Shown: piece after piece, positions 1 to 12,655 of the stretch
Position numbering within the stretch: position 1 is the first letter of the stretch
Layout: every line of letters starts with the position of its first letter
Assembly (NCBI RefSeq): GCF_946886895.1
Contig: NZ_CAMPJO010000019.1
Location: 1-58,921, forward strand
DNA length: 58,921 nucleotides
From: an uncultured Marinobacter sp.
GTDB lineage: Bacteria > Pseudomonadota > Gammaproteobacteria > Pseudomonadales > Oleiphilaceae
Direction: 5' to 3'
Notes under the pieces: generated by a model
What the model was told of the DNA's origin: nothing
What the model saw: only the letters and a program-made list of their open reading frames with translations
The model's database searches: none
Position numbers and translations under genes: made by a program

Positions 1-74
1 TCTTCAATACTTTCAAACAGTTGCCTTCCAATTCCGAACCCGCCTCAGCGGCGTTACCCTCGAAAGAGATGCGC

Positions 75-102
75 ATTCTACAGACGTCAGAAAAACTGTC
101 AA
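75..102 (-). promoter_or_regulatory. Strong sigma70 promoter, probably for an rRNA operon to the left
   Basis: On the minus strand a perfect -35 box TTGACA (complement of 97-102) is followed after 16 bases by TAGAAT (complement of 75-80) and a GC-rich start GCGCATC. An AT-rich stretch at about 110-130 sits where an UP element would. This architecture (UP element, TTGACA, short spacer, GC discriminator) is typical of stringently controlled rRNA promoters. Transcription would leave the window at base 1, so the rRNA gene itself is inferred. Confidence 0.7.
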
Positions 103-173
103 CGCGCTTTTGAAATTTATTTATAACGACTTCGGTTTCCACTTATACAGCTGATCAGTCCGTGATCAACCTG

Positions 174-1022
174 CTATTCCCCACTCCCGCTTGCTCGGCG
201 GGGCTTCCGGCGAAACAACGCACGAATGGGGCCGGATAACGCATAAATCAGGAACGCAGAGAACAGCACCGTTGCCGGATCGAGCGCAATGACCACCAAG
301 ATCAGCACAACCAGCAATATGGCGGCGAATGGCACGCGGCCCCGCATATCCAGGTCTTTGAAGCTGCGATACAGAATATTACTCACCATCATTACACCGG
401 TACCACCGACAACAATGATCGTCAGCAACGTTAGCCAGGCAGCCGGCTCAAACTGGTGGAAACACCACACCAACCCCGCCACACAAGCGGCAGCCGAGGG
501 GCTCGGCAAGCCAACAAAATACTTCTTGTCCACCGACCCGATCTGGGTATTGAAACGCGCAAGTCTCAATGCCGCGCCAGCGACGTAAATAAAGGTGATC
601 GCCCAGCCCACTTTACCCAGACCATTGAGCGACCAGAAAAAAGCGACCATGCCGGGCGCAACGCCAAAGGCGACCATGTCGGCCAGAGAGTCATACTCCT
701 CGCCGAACTTGCTTTGCGTATTGGTCATCCGGGCCACGCGCCCATCCAGCCCATCAAGGATCATGGAGACAAAAATGGCAATCGCCGCGTTGTCAAAGAC
801 ACCGTTTGCCGCGGAGACGATGGCGTAGAAGCCTGAAAACAGTGACGCCGTGGTAAGCGCGTTGGGCAACAGATAAATGCCTTTTCTTTGCACAGGCGTC
901 CCTTCCACCAACTCTTCCTCAACGACTTCACCCGCCTCGGGTTCGTCGTCAATGCGTCTTTCTTCATGCCCCGCTTCTCCGTGTCTGGCAGAGCGGTCAG
1001 CGGCTTTTTTCTCTTCAGTCAT
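174..1022 (-). CDS. pssA: CDP-diacylglycerol--serine O-phosphatidyltransferase
   Basis: This enzyme makes phosphatidylserine from CDP-diacylglycerol and serine in the inner membrane, the first step to phosphatidylethanolamine. The 282-residue protein has a charged, Glu-rich N-terminus of about 45 residues and then several hydrophobic membrane segments. The CDP-alcohol phosphatidyltransferase signature DG-x2-AR-x8-G-x3-D-x3-D is complete at about residues 93-115. The start at 1022 is preferred over an upstream in-frame ATG at 1133 because that would run into ilvC and lacks family similarity; GGAG lies about 10 bases upstream. It follows ilvC as in Pseudomonas, and a TATAAT at 1051-1056 (minus strand) may give it its own promoter. 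A short TGATCA-based hairpin follows its stop at 152-168. Confidence 0.93.
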   Translation of the reverse strand: MTEEKKAADRSARHGEAGHEERRIDDEPEAGEVVEEELVEGTPVQRKGIYLLPNALTTASLFSGFYAIVSAANGVFDNAAIAIFVSMILDGLDGRVARMTNTQSKFGEEYDSLADMVAFGVAPGMVAFFWSLNGLGKVGWAITFIYVAGAALRLARFNTQIGSVDKKYFVGLPSPSAAACVAGLVWCFHQFEPAAWLTLLTIIVVGGTGVMMVSNILYRSFKDLDMRGRVPFAAILLVVLILVVIALDPATVLFSAFLIYALSGPIRALFRRKPRRASGSGE

Positions 1023-1061
1023 CCCATTACTCCGGAAAGCATTTGGGCCGATTATATACGA

Positions 1062-1088
1062 AAAACGCGGCCACCCGGGCCGCGTTTT
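1062..1088 (-). terminator. Hairpin terminator after ilvC
   Basis: A perfect 11-bp stem (1062-1072 with 1078-1088, loop 1073-1077) is flanked by A and T runs. Read on the minus strand it ends in a T tract just after the ilvC stop, so it should end or attenuate ilvBNC transcription before pssA. Confidence 0.8.
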
Positions 1089-1110
1089 CCAATACCTGGC
1101 GGAATTCCGC

Positions 1111-2139
<1,029 letters not shown>

Positions 2140-2188
2140 TTAATTGTATTGGCCCGAACAGACCATGATGTTCAAATTTCCGAAAAAC

Positions 2189-2680
2189 TTAAAGGCTAAG
2201 CACTTTCTCGCCCCTGGCGATGCCGGAGACGCCGGTGCGTACAACTTCAAGCACCCCCGAAGTACCAATCGCCTGAATGAAGCCATCCAGCTTTTCACTG
2301 TCGCCGGCCAGCTGAACAGTATAAACCGAGCTGGTGACATCCACGATCTGACCTCGAAAAATGTCCACCGTGCGCTTTATCTCGGCCCGCTGGGACCCCG
2401 TGGCTTTCAGTTTGACCAGCATCAGTTCACGCTCAATGTGGGAGCCTTCTGTCAGATCCACCAGCTTCACCACCTCAATCAGCTTGTTCAGCTGCTTGGT
2501 GATCTGCTCAATGACCTTATCCGACCCCGTGGTGGTCACGGTAAGGCGGGACAGCGTCTCGTCTTCCGTGGGTGCCACCGTAAGCGTTTCGATGTTGTAG
2601 TTGCGCTGGGAAAACAGGCCGACAACCCGGGACAGGGCGCCCGGTTCGTTTTCAAGCAAAACAGAAATGATTCGACGCAT
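2189..2680 (-). CDS. ilvN: Acetolactate synthase small (regulatory) subunit
   Basis: This subunit activates the catalytic subunit IlvB and gives valine feedback inhibition. The 163-residue protein begins with an ACT domain (residues 1-75, MRRIISVLLENEPGAL) and ends in the second ACT-like domain of the family. The start at 2680 lies 2 bases after the ilvB stop, which implies translational coupling; an upstream in-frame ATG at 2710 lies within ilvB and would add ten non-conserved residues. The family is also called ilvH; the choice of symbol depends on which isozyme this is, which the sequence alone does not decide. Confidence 0.95.
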   Translation of the reverse strand: MRRIISVLLENEPGALSRVVGLFSQRNYNIETLTVAPTEDETLSRLTVTTTGSDKVIEQITKQLNKLIEVVKLVDLTEGSHIERELMLVKLKATGSQRAEIKRTVDIFRGQIVDVTSSVYTVQLAGDSEKLDGFIQAIGTSGVLEVVRTGVSGIARGEKVLSL

Positions 2681-2682
2681 GA

Positions 2683-4401
2683 TCACACCCTCTCCGTTTT
2701 GCTGAGCCACATGTCCTTCATGCAGCCACGGGCAACCTGCATCGGGTATACGTGCTCAAACCGATCCACGTAAATATCCACGAAAACCAGTTTGTCCTTC
2801 ATGGCCAGCACTTCTTTCAGCTTGGCTTCCAGATCTTCTTTTTTATCGATACGGACACCAACGTGGCCATAGGCTTCTGCCAGTTTAATAAAGTCCGGCA
2901 GCGACTCCATGTACGACTGGGAATGACGGGACTCGTAATTCATATCCTGCCATTGCTTCACCATGCCAAGGGCCTGGTTGTTCAGGTTGATGATCTTGAC
3001 GGGCAGATTGTACTGCTTGCACGTGGACAGCTCCTGGATATTCATCTGGATACTGCCTTCACCGGTGATGCACAACACCTCATCGTCCGGATGCGTCAGT
3101 TTGACGCCCATCGCGGCGGGAAGCCCAAACCCCATGGTGCCGAGGCCTCCGGAGTTAATCCAGCGATTGGGCTTGTCAAACTTGTAGTACTGGGCCGCAA
3201 ACATCTGGTGCTGCCCCACGTCGGACGTGACAAAGGCCTCGCCTTTGGTCAGGCGGCACAGGGTTTCGATAACCTCCTGCGGCTTGATCACGTCCGGACT
3301 GGTCTCATAACGCATGCCGTGGAACGCCCGCCATTCGCCAATCTGCTTCCACCAGGAAGACAGGGCCTCGGCGTCCGGCTTTTCCTTGCTTTCTTTCACC
3401 AGCGACAGCATTTCTTTCAGCACCGCGTCCACCGGACCGACAATGGGGACGTCAGCATCGATGGTTTTCGAGATCGAAGCAGGGTCAATGTCAATGTGGA
3501 CAATACGGGCCCCCGGACAGAATTTCTCGGTAGCGTTAGTGACCCGGTCATCAAACCTGGCCCCCACTGCGAGGATCAGATCCGAATGATGCATCGCCAT
3601 ATTGGCTTCATACGTCCCGTGCATCCCCAGCCACCCCAGATGCTGCTTGTCGCTTGCCGGGTAGCAGCCAATGCCCATCAGCGTATTGGTGATGGGATAG
3701 CCAAGCATCCGAACCAACTCGGTTAACTGGTCCGACGCCTTGCCAAGGATCACACCACCGCCGGCGTATATGATCGGGCGACGCGCCGCCAACAGCATAT
3801 CCACCGCTTTCTTGATCTGGCCGGCATGGCCACGGATTGCGGGATTATAGGAGCGCAGTTTTACCTTTTTGGGAAACGCGTACTCGTACCGTTCATTTGG
3901 AGTGGTCATATCCTTCGGGATATCCACGACCACAGGGCCGGGGCGCCCGGTGGAGGCGATGTAATACGCCTTGCGGACAATCTCGGGAATTTCCTCGGGA
4001 TGGCGTACGCTGAGGTTGTGTTTCACTACCGGACGGGACACGCCGATCATGTCGGTTTCCTGAAAGGCATCCTCTCCAATCAGCGTGGACGCCACCTGAC
4101 CACACAGCACCACCATCGGAATGGAATCCATAAAGGCGGTCGCAATGCCGGTAATGGTGTTGGTGGCTCCAGGACCCGAAGTCACCAGCACGGTACCTGG
4201 CTTTCCGGTCGCCCGAGCATAACCGTCAGCCATATGGACCGCCGCCTGCTCGTGCCTCACCAGAATGTGCTTGACCTTGTCCTGTCTGAACAGCGCATCA
4301 TAGATATGCAACGCCGCACCACCCGGATAGCCGTATATGTATTCGATCCCTTCATCTTGCAGGGAGCGGATCAGCATATCGGCGCCAGACAATAACTCCA
4401 C
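2683..4401 (-). CDS. ilvB: Acetolactate synthase large (catalytic) subunit
   Basis: The enzyme condenses two pyruvates, or pyruvate and 2-oxobutyrate, using thiamine diphosphate, FAD and Mg2+. The 572-residue protein has the N-terminal TPP-binding pyrimidine domain (catalytic Glu in the [13 protein letters not shown] region), a central FAD-binding domain, and a C-terminal TPP domain with the metal motif GEGS...N ([10 protein letters not shown]). The start codon is GTG at 4401, with GAGGGT about ten bases upstream. It is first in the ilvB-ilvN-ilvC run. It could equally be named ilvI. A leader of about 290 bases precedes it. Confidence 0.96.
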   Translation of the reverse strand: MELLSGADMLIRSLQDEGIEYIYGYPGGAALHIYDALFRQDKVKHILVRHEQAAVHMADGYARATGKPGTVLVTSGPGATNTITGIATAFMDSIPMVVLCGQVASTLIGEDAFQETDMIGVSRPVVKHNLSVRHPEEIPEIVRKAYYIASTGRPGPVVVDIPKDMTTPNERYEYAFPKKVKLRSYNPAIRGHAGQIKKAVDMLLAARRPIIYAGGGVILGKASDQLTELVRMLGYPITNTLMGIGCYPASDKQHLGWLGMHGTYEANMAMHHSDLILAVGARFDDRVTNATEKFCPGARIVHIDIDPASISKTIDADVPIVGPVDAVLKEMLSLVKESKEKPDAEALSSWWKQIGEWRAFHGMRYETSPDVIKPQEVIETLCRLTKGEAFVTSDVGQHQMFAAQYYKFDKPNRWINSGGLGTMGFGLPAAMGVKLTHPDDEVLCITGEGSIQMNIQELSTCKQYNLPVKIINLNNQALGMVKQWQDMNYESRHSQSYMESLPDFIKLAEAYGHVGVRIDKKEDLEAKLKEVLAMKDKLVFVDIYVDRFEHVYPMQVARGCMKDMWLSKTERV

Positions 4402-4918
4402 GATTTTCTACCCTCTTCTACGAGTGAATGAGCCGGGGAAGCGCCCCGGTTGCCTGGATTCGCGGTTGCCCTGCTTCTTGTGGAAGCGGAACCGGCTGTT
4501 CCTCCACACCTGATAAGAGGTTGTCTCCTGGCCAGCCGCGCTCCTGAGGGTTGCGGAGAACGGCCTATCAACGGGCTGCGTGTAAGCAACGACCAGCACG
4601 CGGCAAGGTATGACGCGTTCAGTGTGGTGATTAACGGGGGATACTCGCTCGGGATTGCCTGCCGTATTGGCCCCTGTCTTCAGGCGATCAGTAATTCTGA
4701 CAGCGCGAAACTCCCTGTCAATAGCCTGTTCAGGATTCTGCACCTATACTGACCAGTGGCTGGCCGTGCCGGAAACAATTCAACAACAGAGTTTTGAACC
4801 AGACAGAAGAAAATACCATGCGTGAATGGCATGATGGTCTGGTTGACCATCAATAACGGATCCGGCGGATACCAGCCTGCTGCCCGCCGGGGCACCGAGA
4901 ACAAACGCGAGTGGAACC
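4402..4918. other. Divergent intergenic region between ilvB and the DUF4124 gene
   Basis: This 517-base region contains no convincing gene. It holds a candidate ilvB promoter (4694-4721), a long ilvB leader with a GC-rich hairpin at about 4433-4450 (CCGGGG...CCCCGG) that lacks a T tract, and a dyad at 4798-4843 (ACCAGAC...GTCTGGT, with CATGC...GCATG inside) upstream of the DUF4124 gene. No leader peptide with an obvious run of Ile, Val or Leu codons was recognised. Confidence 0.6.
4694..4721 (-). promoter_or_regulatory. Candidate ilvB promoter
   Basis: On the minus strand TTGACA (complement of 4716-4721) is followed by a 16-base spacer and CAGAAT (complement of 4694-4699). The -35 is perfect and the -10 matches 4 of 6 positions. 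It would give a leader of about 290 bases before the GTG start of ilvB. Confidence 0.5.
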
Positions 4919-5392
4919 ATGAACAAAAAAATCCTGACGCTGACTCTGTTGATGGCCATGGCTCCCGCCATCGCCACGAGCGCCTCTGTTTACAAGTGGA
5001 CTGATGAAAATGGCGTGATCCATTTTGGCGATCGCCAGCCAACCGGCATGGCCGCGGAAAAGCTCAACGTTCGCTCCGGGACCTCCTCTGAGGCATCAGG
5101 CGGTCGGTCGGCCCCCCAGGAGCGACTGAAGAAGATGGAAGAGCAACAGAAAACGCGGAAGGAGAAGGAACTCGAAACGGCGGCGGAAGAGGCTCGCCGG
5201 AAGCAACGGGAAGCGAATTGCGCAACCGCGCGCTCCAACCTCGACATTATCAACAGAAACGCCCGCATCCGCGTCAGCGAAAACGGCGAGCAACGCTACC
5301 TCTCACCGGAAGAAATTGCGGAGCAGCGCACGAAATTCAAAGCGCTTGCCGAAGAGAACTGCAATCCCGAAATGGTCAACACCCAGTCATAA
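4919..5392 (+). CDS. Secreted DUF4124-domain protein
   Basis: The function is unknown. The 157-residue protein starts with a signal peptide (residues 1-22, Lys-rich start then a hydrophobic core ending near ATSAS). Immediately after comes the DUF4124 signature VYKWTDENGVIHFGDRQP at about residues 24-41. Residues 65-105 are rich in Glu, Lys, Arg and Gln and probably form a coiled coil. Two Cys residues (in EANCATA and EENCNPE) may form a disulfide in the periplasm. It is a single-gene unit divergent from ilvB and ends 6 bases before a strong terminator stem loop centre. Confidence 0.85.
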   Translation: MNKKILTLTLLMAMAPAIATSASVYKWTDENGVIHFGDRQPTGMAAEKLNVRSGTSSEASGGRSAPQERLKKMEEQQKTRKEKELETAAEEARRKQREANCATARSNLDIINRNARIRVSENGEQRYLSPEEIAEQRTKFKALAEENCNPEMVNTQS

Positions 5393-5417
5393 AGGCGGGG
5401 CCATCCGGCCCCGCCTT
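5392..5417. terminator. Bidirectional hairpin between convergent genes
   Basis: A perfect 11-bp GC-rich stem (5392-5402 with 5407-5417, loop ATCC) lies between the convergent DUF4124 gene and clpB. AA and TT at its ends suit a bidirectional terminator, though the T tract is short. Confidence 0.75.
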
Positions 5418-5420
5418 CCG

Positions 5421-7997
<2,577 letters not shown>

Positions 7998-8077
7998 AAT
8001 TCACTCCCCGATCAGGTAGCCGAATGTTTCGGCGAGTCATGGCGACTCAGTCAACATTCGAATTGCGTTACCCTAAA

Positions 8078-8104
8078 TGTAGGGGCAACCAGGGGGACTT
8101 CAAG
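8078..8104 (-). promoter_or_regulatory. Candidate sigma32 heat-shock promoter of clpB
   Basis: On the minus strand CTTGAAG (complement of 8098-8104) is followed by 12 bases and CCCCTACA (complement of 8078-8085). This resembles the sigma32 consensus CTTGAAA and CCCCATNT. It lies about 80 bases upstream of clpB, a classic sigma32 target. Confidence 0.65.
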
Positions 8105-8141
8105 CGTGACGATCACTAATCCGTCAGAAAATTGACGGACA

Positions 8142-8912
8142 TCATTGGGAGGCGGCATGGGTTAGCCAGACTAACGTGGCCATACGGCCAGTCTGGCCAT
8201 CGCGTCGGTAGGAATAAAAGCGGGCATCGTCATCCACCGTGCAGAAACCTCCGCCGGTAACGGACCGGACGCCCGCCCTGACCAGCCGCTGTCGAGCCAG
8301 CTCATAGATATCCGCAAAGTAGTGGCCAGGGCGGGCGTCCGCTGCGGAGAATGCCCGTTCGGCTGCCAGATCCTCCTCAAGGAAGGCAGCTCGAACCTCC
8401 GGCCCCACTTCAAAGCTCCCGGGGCCAATGGCAGGCCCCATCCAGGCCTGCAGGTCTTCACCGGCAACGGCCATGGCGTCAACCAGATTCTCCAGCACAC
8501 CCCCGCAAAGGCTCCGCCAACCGGCGTGGGCAGCACCGACCACGGTGCCTTCACGATCACACAGCACAACCGGCAGGCAGTCGGCTGTCAGGATGGCACA
8601 CGCAACACCCGGCTCCCGGGTGAAACTGGCGTCGGCGTCAGGAAGCCCCGCCAGGTTTTGGCGAGTCACTTCAACCACCCGGGTACCATGAACCTGGTTC
8701 AACCAGGCAATGCTTTCAGCAGGCAACCCGATGCCCCGGGCCAGGCGGCGACGATTCTCGGCCACAGCCTGGGCATCATCCCCCACGTGATCACCCAGGT
8801 TCAGAGATGCCCAGGGTGACTTGCTGACACCGCCGATCCGGATGCTATACGCCGCCCCCACACTACGCGGTGCGGTCCATTCGGGAACCTGTAAGGCAAG
8901 CTCAGAAGTCAT
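8142..8912 (-). CDS. pgeF: Laccase-domain protein PgeF (YfiH family)
   Basis: The family has been described as a purine nucleoside phosphorylase/laccase and as a peptidoglycan editing factor that removes wrongly incorporated serine-containing precursors. The 256-residue protein has the conserved metal-site features: the ILTADCLP segment, the HAGWR motif near residue 130, and GPAIGPGSFEVG further on. Its start overlaps the end of rluD by 11 bases, so the two are co-translated. A short hairpin (CCGTCA...TGACGG, 8121-8138) follows the stop. Which of the proposed activities matters in vivo cannot be told here. Confidence 0.92.
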   Translation of the reverse strand: MTSELALQVPEWTAPRSVGAAYSIRIGGVSKSPWASLNLGDHVGDDAQAVAENRRRLARGIGLPAESIAWLNQVHGTRVVEVTRQNLAGLPDADASFTREPGVACAILTADCLPVVLCDREGTVVGAAHAGWRSLCGGVLENLVDAMAVAGEDLQAWMGPAIGPGSFEVGPEVRAAFLEEDLAAERAFSAADARPGHYFADIYELARQRLVRAGVRSVTGGGFCTVDDDARFYSYRRDGQTGRMATLVWLTHAASQ

Positions 8913-9879
8913 GGTGCTCCTGTTCTCTGGCGTGCTTTCGGAGTGCCGCCAGCAAATGCTCCATATCGTCGGGCAGCGGGACTTCCCAACTCAGAATCTC
9001 CCCGGTTTCCGGATGTTCCAGCGTCAGTTGCCGCGCATGCAGTGCCTGTCGGTGGAACGCCGCAAGCACCTCCCGGAGCTCCTCCGTCGTCCCCTTGGGC
9101 AGTCGCAACCGACCGCCATAGAGTGGGTCGCCAATTAACGGATGCTTCACGTGAGTCATGTGAACCCGGATCTGGTGTGTTCTTCCGCTCTCCAGCTTGC
9201 ATCGAACATGGGTATGGGCGGCAAACCGCTCCACCAGCCGGTAGTGGGTGACCGCCGGCTTACCCGAGGCAACCACAGCCATTTTCTTGCGCTCACGGGG
9301 GTGCCGACCGATAGGGGCATCCACGGTTGCGCCCCCCGTGAGGGAGCCGACCACGACCGCCTCGTATTCCCGCCCCATAGTCCGGCTCTGCAACTGCTCA
9401 ACCAGCGAGGTGTGGGCAATCAGACTGCGGGCAACCACCATGATGCCAGAGGTGTCCTTGTCCAGTCGGTGCACAATGCCGGCTCTGGGCAGATTCTCAA
9501 CTTCCGGCGCATAGTTCAGCAGCGCATTCACCAAGGTACCATCCGCGTGACCAGCCGCCGGGTGAACCACCAGCCCGGCCGGCTTGTTAATCACCAGCAG
9601 GTGCTCATCTTCGTAAACGACGTCCAGCGTAATGTCTTCCGCCTGCCAGTTCACCTGCACTTCCGGCTCGGCATCCAGCTCCAGGTGATCGTCCAACATC
9701 ACCTTGTCGCGGGGCTTCCGGTGCTCGCCATTCACCGTCAGCACGCCGCTCTTGATCCAGGACTGCAGGCGCGAGCGGGAGTGTTCCGGCATCAGCTCGG
9801 CAGCGGCCTGGTCCAGTCGCCGGTCGCTCAACTCCGGCGGCACCACAAAACGAGCGGTAATTCGATTCTCTGCTGACAT
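8902..9879 (-). CDS. rluD: 23S rRNA pseudouridine(1911/1915/1917) synthase
   Basis: This enzyme makes three pseudouridines in helix 69 of 23S rRNA, a modification important for ribosome assembly and termination. The 325-residue protein has an N-terminal S4 RNA-binding domain (about 18-65) and the RluA-family catalytic domain with HRLDKDTSG, where Asp140 is the predicted catalytic residue. It is divergent from bamD and overlaps pgeF, the same layout as in E. coli and Pseudomonas. Confidence 0.96.
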   Translation of the reverse strand: MSAENRITARFVVPPELSDRRLDQAAAELMPEHSRSRLQSWIKSGVLTVNGEHRKPRDKVMLDDHLELDAEPEVQVNWQAEDITLDVVYEDEHLLVINKPAGLVVHPAAGHADGTLVNALLNYAPEVENLPRAGIVHRLDKDTSGIMVVARSLIAHTSLVEQLQSRTMGREYEAVVVGSLTGGATVDAPIGRHPRERKKMAVVASGKPAVTHYRLVERFAAHTHVRCKLESGRTHQIRVHMTHVKHPLIGDPLYGGRLRLPKGTTEELREVLAAFHRQALHARQLTLEHPETGEILSWEVPLPDDMEHLLAALRKHAREQEHHDF

Positions 9880-10014
9880 TAAGCCCCCCGGGGCCTGAGT
9901 GTGTTACGTTTCGGTCAGAATATTGCAAACAGCGGCAGCATACACTGCACATTCGGCCACTTCCCCGATACAATGTCTGCCCTTGAATTTATCGACATTA
10001 TACGGGATTCCGGC

Positions 10015-10848
10015 ATGAGATCAGGTGTTCGTTTACTGCTACTTTCCGCATTGGTTGTCCTGATGACGGCCTGCGCGACGAACAAACAGGAAGAAGTACT
10101 GCCGGAAAAGACCTATTACGAGAACGCCCGCGAGGCCATGAACTCCGGCAACTTCAATGAGGCCGAACAGAATCTGGATGCCCTGGAGACCTATTATCCC
10201 TTCGGGCGCTACGCGGAACAGGCCCAGCTCGACCTGATCTACGCCCGCTACCAGAACCTCGACCTGGAAGGGGCACGCGCCGCAGCCGACCGGTTTCTCC
10301 GGCTAAATCCACAGAGTGAGCACGCTGACTACGCGCTCTACATGCGCGGCCTGGCTTCCTACAACCTTGATCTGGGCCTGGCCTCCCGCTACTTCCCGAT
10401 TGACGTGGCAGCTCGCGACCCGGGGGAGCAAGTGCAGGCGTTCCGGGATTTCAGCGAGCTGCTGAACCGGTTCCCGCAGAGCCCGTATGCAGCGGACGCC
10501 CGCAAGCGCATGATTGCGGTACGTCAACGTCTTGCAGAGCTGGAAATTCACGCGGCGCGTTACTACATCAAGCGGGAAGCCTACGTCGCGGCCAATACCA
10601 GGGCACGCTACGTTGTGGAAAACTACCCGACGACACCGGTGGTAGAGGAAGCCCTGATCATTCTGGCAGAAACCTTCCGCTTCCTGGATCTGAAAAAGGG
10701 CCACCAGGACGCGGTAGCCATGCTGCGTGAAAACTTCCCGGACAGCGAAGCCCTGAACAGCGACGGTACCTTCGAAGCCAATCTGCTCAAGCGTGAAAAC
10801 CGCTCACTCTCAAGCGTCGTGACCTTTGGCCTGATGGGCGACGAATGA
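10015..10848 (+). CDS. bamD: Outer membrane assembly lipoprotein BamD
   Basis: BamD is the essential lipoprotein of the BAM complex that inserts beta-barrel proteins into the outer membrane. The start at 10015 gives a 277-residue protein with a lipoprotein signal peptide and a lipobox ending LMTAC near residue 20; upstream in-frame starts would bury this signal. The rest forms tetratricopeptide-like helical repeats, beginning with YYENAREAMNSGNFNEAEQ. It is divergent from rluD and ends at a strong hairpin shared with nadE. Confidence 0.96.
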   Translation: MRSGVRLLLLSALVVLMTACATNKQEEVLPEKTYYENAREAMNSGNFNEAEQNLDALETYYPFGRYAEQAQLDLIYARYQNLDLEGARAAADRFLRLNPQSEHADYALYMRGLASYNLDLGLASRYFPIDVAARDPGEQVQAFRDFSELLNRFPQSPYAADARKRMIAVRQRLAELEIHAARYYIKREAYVAANTRARYVVENYPTTPVVEEALIILAETFRFLDLKKGHQDAVAMLRENFPDSEALNSDGTFEANLLKRENRSLSSVVTFGLMGDE

Positions 10849-10865
10849 CCATGGGATCTGAAAAA

Positions 10866-10894
10866 GGGACCAGATGACATTTTCATCTGGTCCC
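10866..10894. terminator. Bidirectional terminator between bamD and nadE
   Basis: A perfect 12-bp stem (10866-10877 with 10883-10894, loop of 5) preceded by AAAAA lies between the convergent genes. On the minus strand it is followed by a T run, so it ends nadE transcription well and probably bamD too. Confidence 0.85.
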
Positions 10895-10897
10895 GGT

Positions 10898-12562
10898 TTA
10901 CTTACCACTTTTCCAGCCATTGGTAATCGGATAGCGACGATCTTTCCCGAAGCCCCGCTCGGTGATCCTGACACCAATCGGCGCCTGGCGACGCTTGTAC
11001 TCGTTGATATCCACCAGCCGGATCACCCGGTCTACGTCGGCACGTTCAAAGCCCTCAGCGACGATGGCATCGGCACTGAAGTCCCGCTCCACGTATAGAT
11101 TGAGGATACTGTCGAGCACATCGTAACCCGGCAGGCTGTCTTCATCTTTCTGGTCCGGCGCCAGTTCTGCCGAGGGCGGTCGGGTAATGACCCGCTCCGG
11201 AATCACCGGCGAGGCCAAATTACGGTACCAGGCGAGACGAAACACCAGCGTTTTGGGCACGTCCTTGAGCACATCAAAACCGCCAGCCATATCTCCGTAT
11301 AGCGTCGAGTATCCCACAGCCATCTCGCTCTTGTTGCCGGTGGTCAGCACCAACGCCCCGAATTTGTTCGACAGGGACATCAGCAGCACACCTCGCAAAC
11401 GGGCCTGCAGGTTTTCCTCCGTGGTATCGGACCTGGTGCCTTCAAAGGGCGCGGACAGCGCCTGCATAAAGGCATCGTACATGGGCTCGATGGAAAAAAC
11501 GTCATACTGCACACCCAGGGCCGTCGCTTGCAACTGGGCATCCTCGAGGCTCATGCTGGAGGTATACCGGAACGGCATCATCACGGCTCTAACCCGATCC
11601 CGCCCCAAAGCGTCCACGGCCACCGCCAGGGTAACCGCGGAATCAATACCGCCGGAGAGCCCAAGAACCACCGATTTAAACCCGTTCTTGTTGACATAAT
11701 CACGAACCCCGGTAACCAGGGCCTGGTACACATTGGCCTCCAGAGAGGGCTCTTCGGGCAGTGACTGCGAGATAGGCTGGCAATGGTGCTCACACAGGAA
11801 GTCCGCCGGAAACAGCCCTTCGCGAAACTGGGGGGCTTCAGCCGTGAGCACACCGGAATGATCAAACACCATGGAACCGCCATCGAAGACCAGTTCGTCC
11901 TGCCCGCCAACCAGATTAACGTAGACAATACTGACGCGGTTCTCCCGGGCCTTGCGTTCCAGCAGGGATTTACGGCGGGCTTGCTTGTCGATGTCGTAAG
12001 GCGATGCGTTCAGATTGAGGATCAGCTTGGCGCCGGCGGCGGCGGAGTCTTCGACCGGCCCGTCTTTCCAGATATCTTCGCAAACGGTAATCCCCACCGC
12101 GACGCCGCGGAGTTTCACCACCAGAGTTTCCTGACCTTCCGCAAAATAACGCTTTTCATCAAACACCTGATAATTCGGCGGATATCGCTTGAAGTAACGC
12201 CCGGTCACCACTCCACCGTCGATAACCACGGCTGCGTTGTACAGTAGCGCACCCTCGCGCAAAGGCACGCCAACCACCAGCGCCACATCCAGTTCCGCCC
12301 GCTGGAGCTGCTCAAGCGCCTCGTTCACCCGCAGCTCCAGACTGGGACGAAGCAGGAGATCCTCGGGGGGATAGCCCGTCAGGCACAGCTCGGGGAACAC
12401 CACGACATCCGCGTTCAGCTCTTTCCTGGCCCGCTGAGCAGACTCAATCACCAACCGGGTATTTCCGGGAATATCCCCAACCAGGAAATCCAGCTGGGCC
12501 ATAACAACCCGCAGGTTACTGGGTGATGCCGGAGGGGGTGTCGCACTCCCGGAAACAGACAT
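10898..12562 (-). CDS. nadE: Glutamine-dependent NAD+ synthetase
   Basis: The enzyme amidates nicotinic acid adenine dinucleotide to NAD+, the last step of NAD synthesis, using ammonia released from glutamine. The 554-residue protein has an N-terminal nitrilase-like glutaminase domain with the Glu (FPELCLTGYPPED), Lys (FDEKRYF) and Cys (TVCEDIW) triad. The C-terminal synthetase domain carries the ATP-pyrophosphatase loop SGGIDS and the TTGNKSE motif. The start at 12562 is preferred because AGGAG lies 7 bases upstream; a further in-frame ATG at 12613 has no such site. It is divergent from pilS. Confidence 0.95.
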   Translation of the reverse strand: MSVSGSATPPPASPSNLRVVMAQLDFLVGDIPGNTRLVIESAQRARKELNADVVVFPELCLTGYPPEDLLLRPSLELRVNEALEQLQRAELDVALVVGVPLREGALLYNAAVVIDGGVVTGRYFKRYPPNYQVFDEKRYFAEGQETLVVKLRGVAVGITVCEDIWKDGPVEDSAAAGAKLILNLNASPYDIDKQARRKSLLERKARENRVSIVYVNLVGGQDELVFDGGSMVFDHSGVLTAEAPQFREGLFPADFLCEHHCQPISQSLPEEPSLEANVYQALVTGVRDYVNKNGFKSVVLGLSGGIDSAVTLAVAVDALGRDRVRAVMMPFRYTSSMSLEDAQLQATALGVQYDVFSIEPMYDAFMQALSAPFEGTRSDTTEENLQARLRGVLLMSLSNKFGALVLTTGNKSEMAVGYSTLYGDMAGGFDVLKDVPKTLVFRLAWYRNLASPVIPERVITRPPSAELAPDQKDEDSLPGYDVLDSILNLYVERDFSADAIVAEGFERADVDRVIRLVDINEYKRRQAPIGVRITERGFGKDRRYPITNGWKSGK

Positions 12563-12655
12563 AAATTGGCTCCTGTAACTCATTGCCATGAAAAGGCTAT
12601 TATAACCCCGCAAACGTCAGAATTTCTCGCGATCAACACCGGATTCCTGTATTCC

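Noticed and set aside
4408..4743. 111-codon minus-strand frame in the ilvB leader as a leader peptide or gene
   Set aside because: Composition is Arg-rich and irregular, there is no run of branched-chain codons, and no conserved domain is seen.
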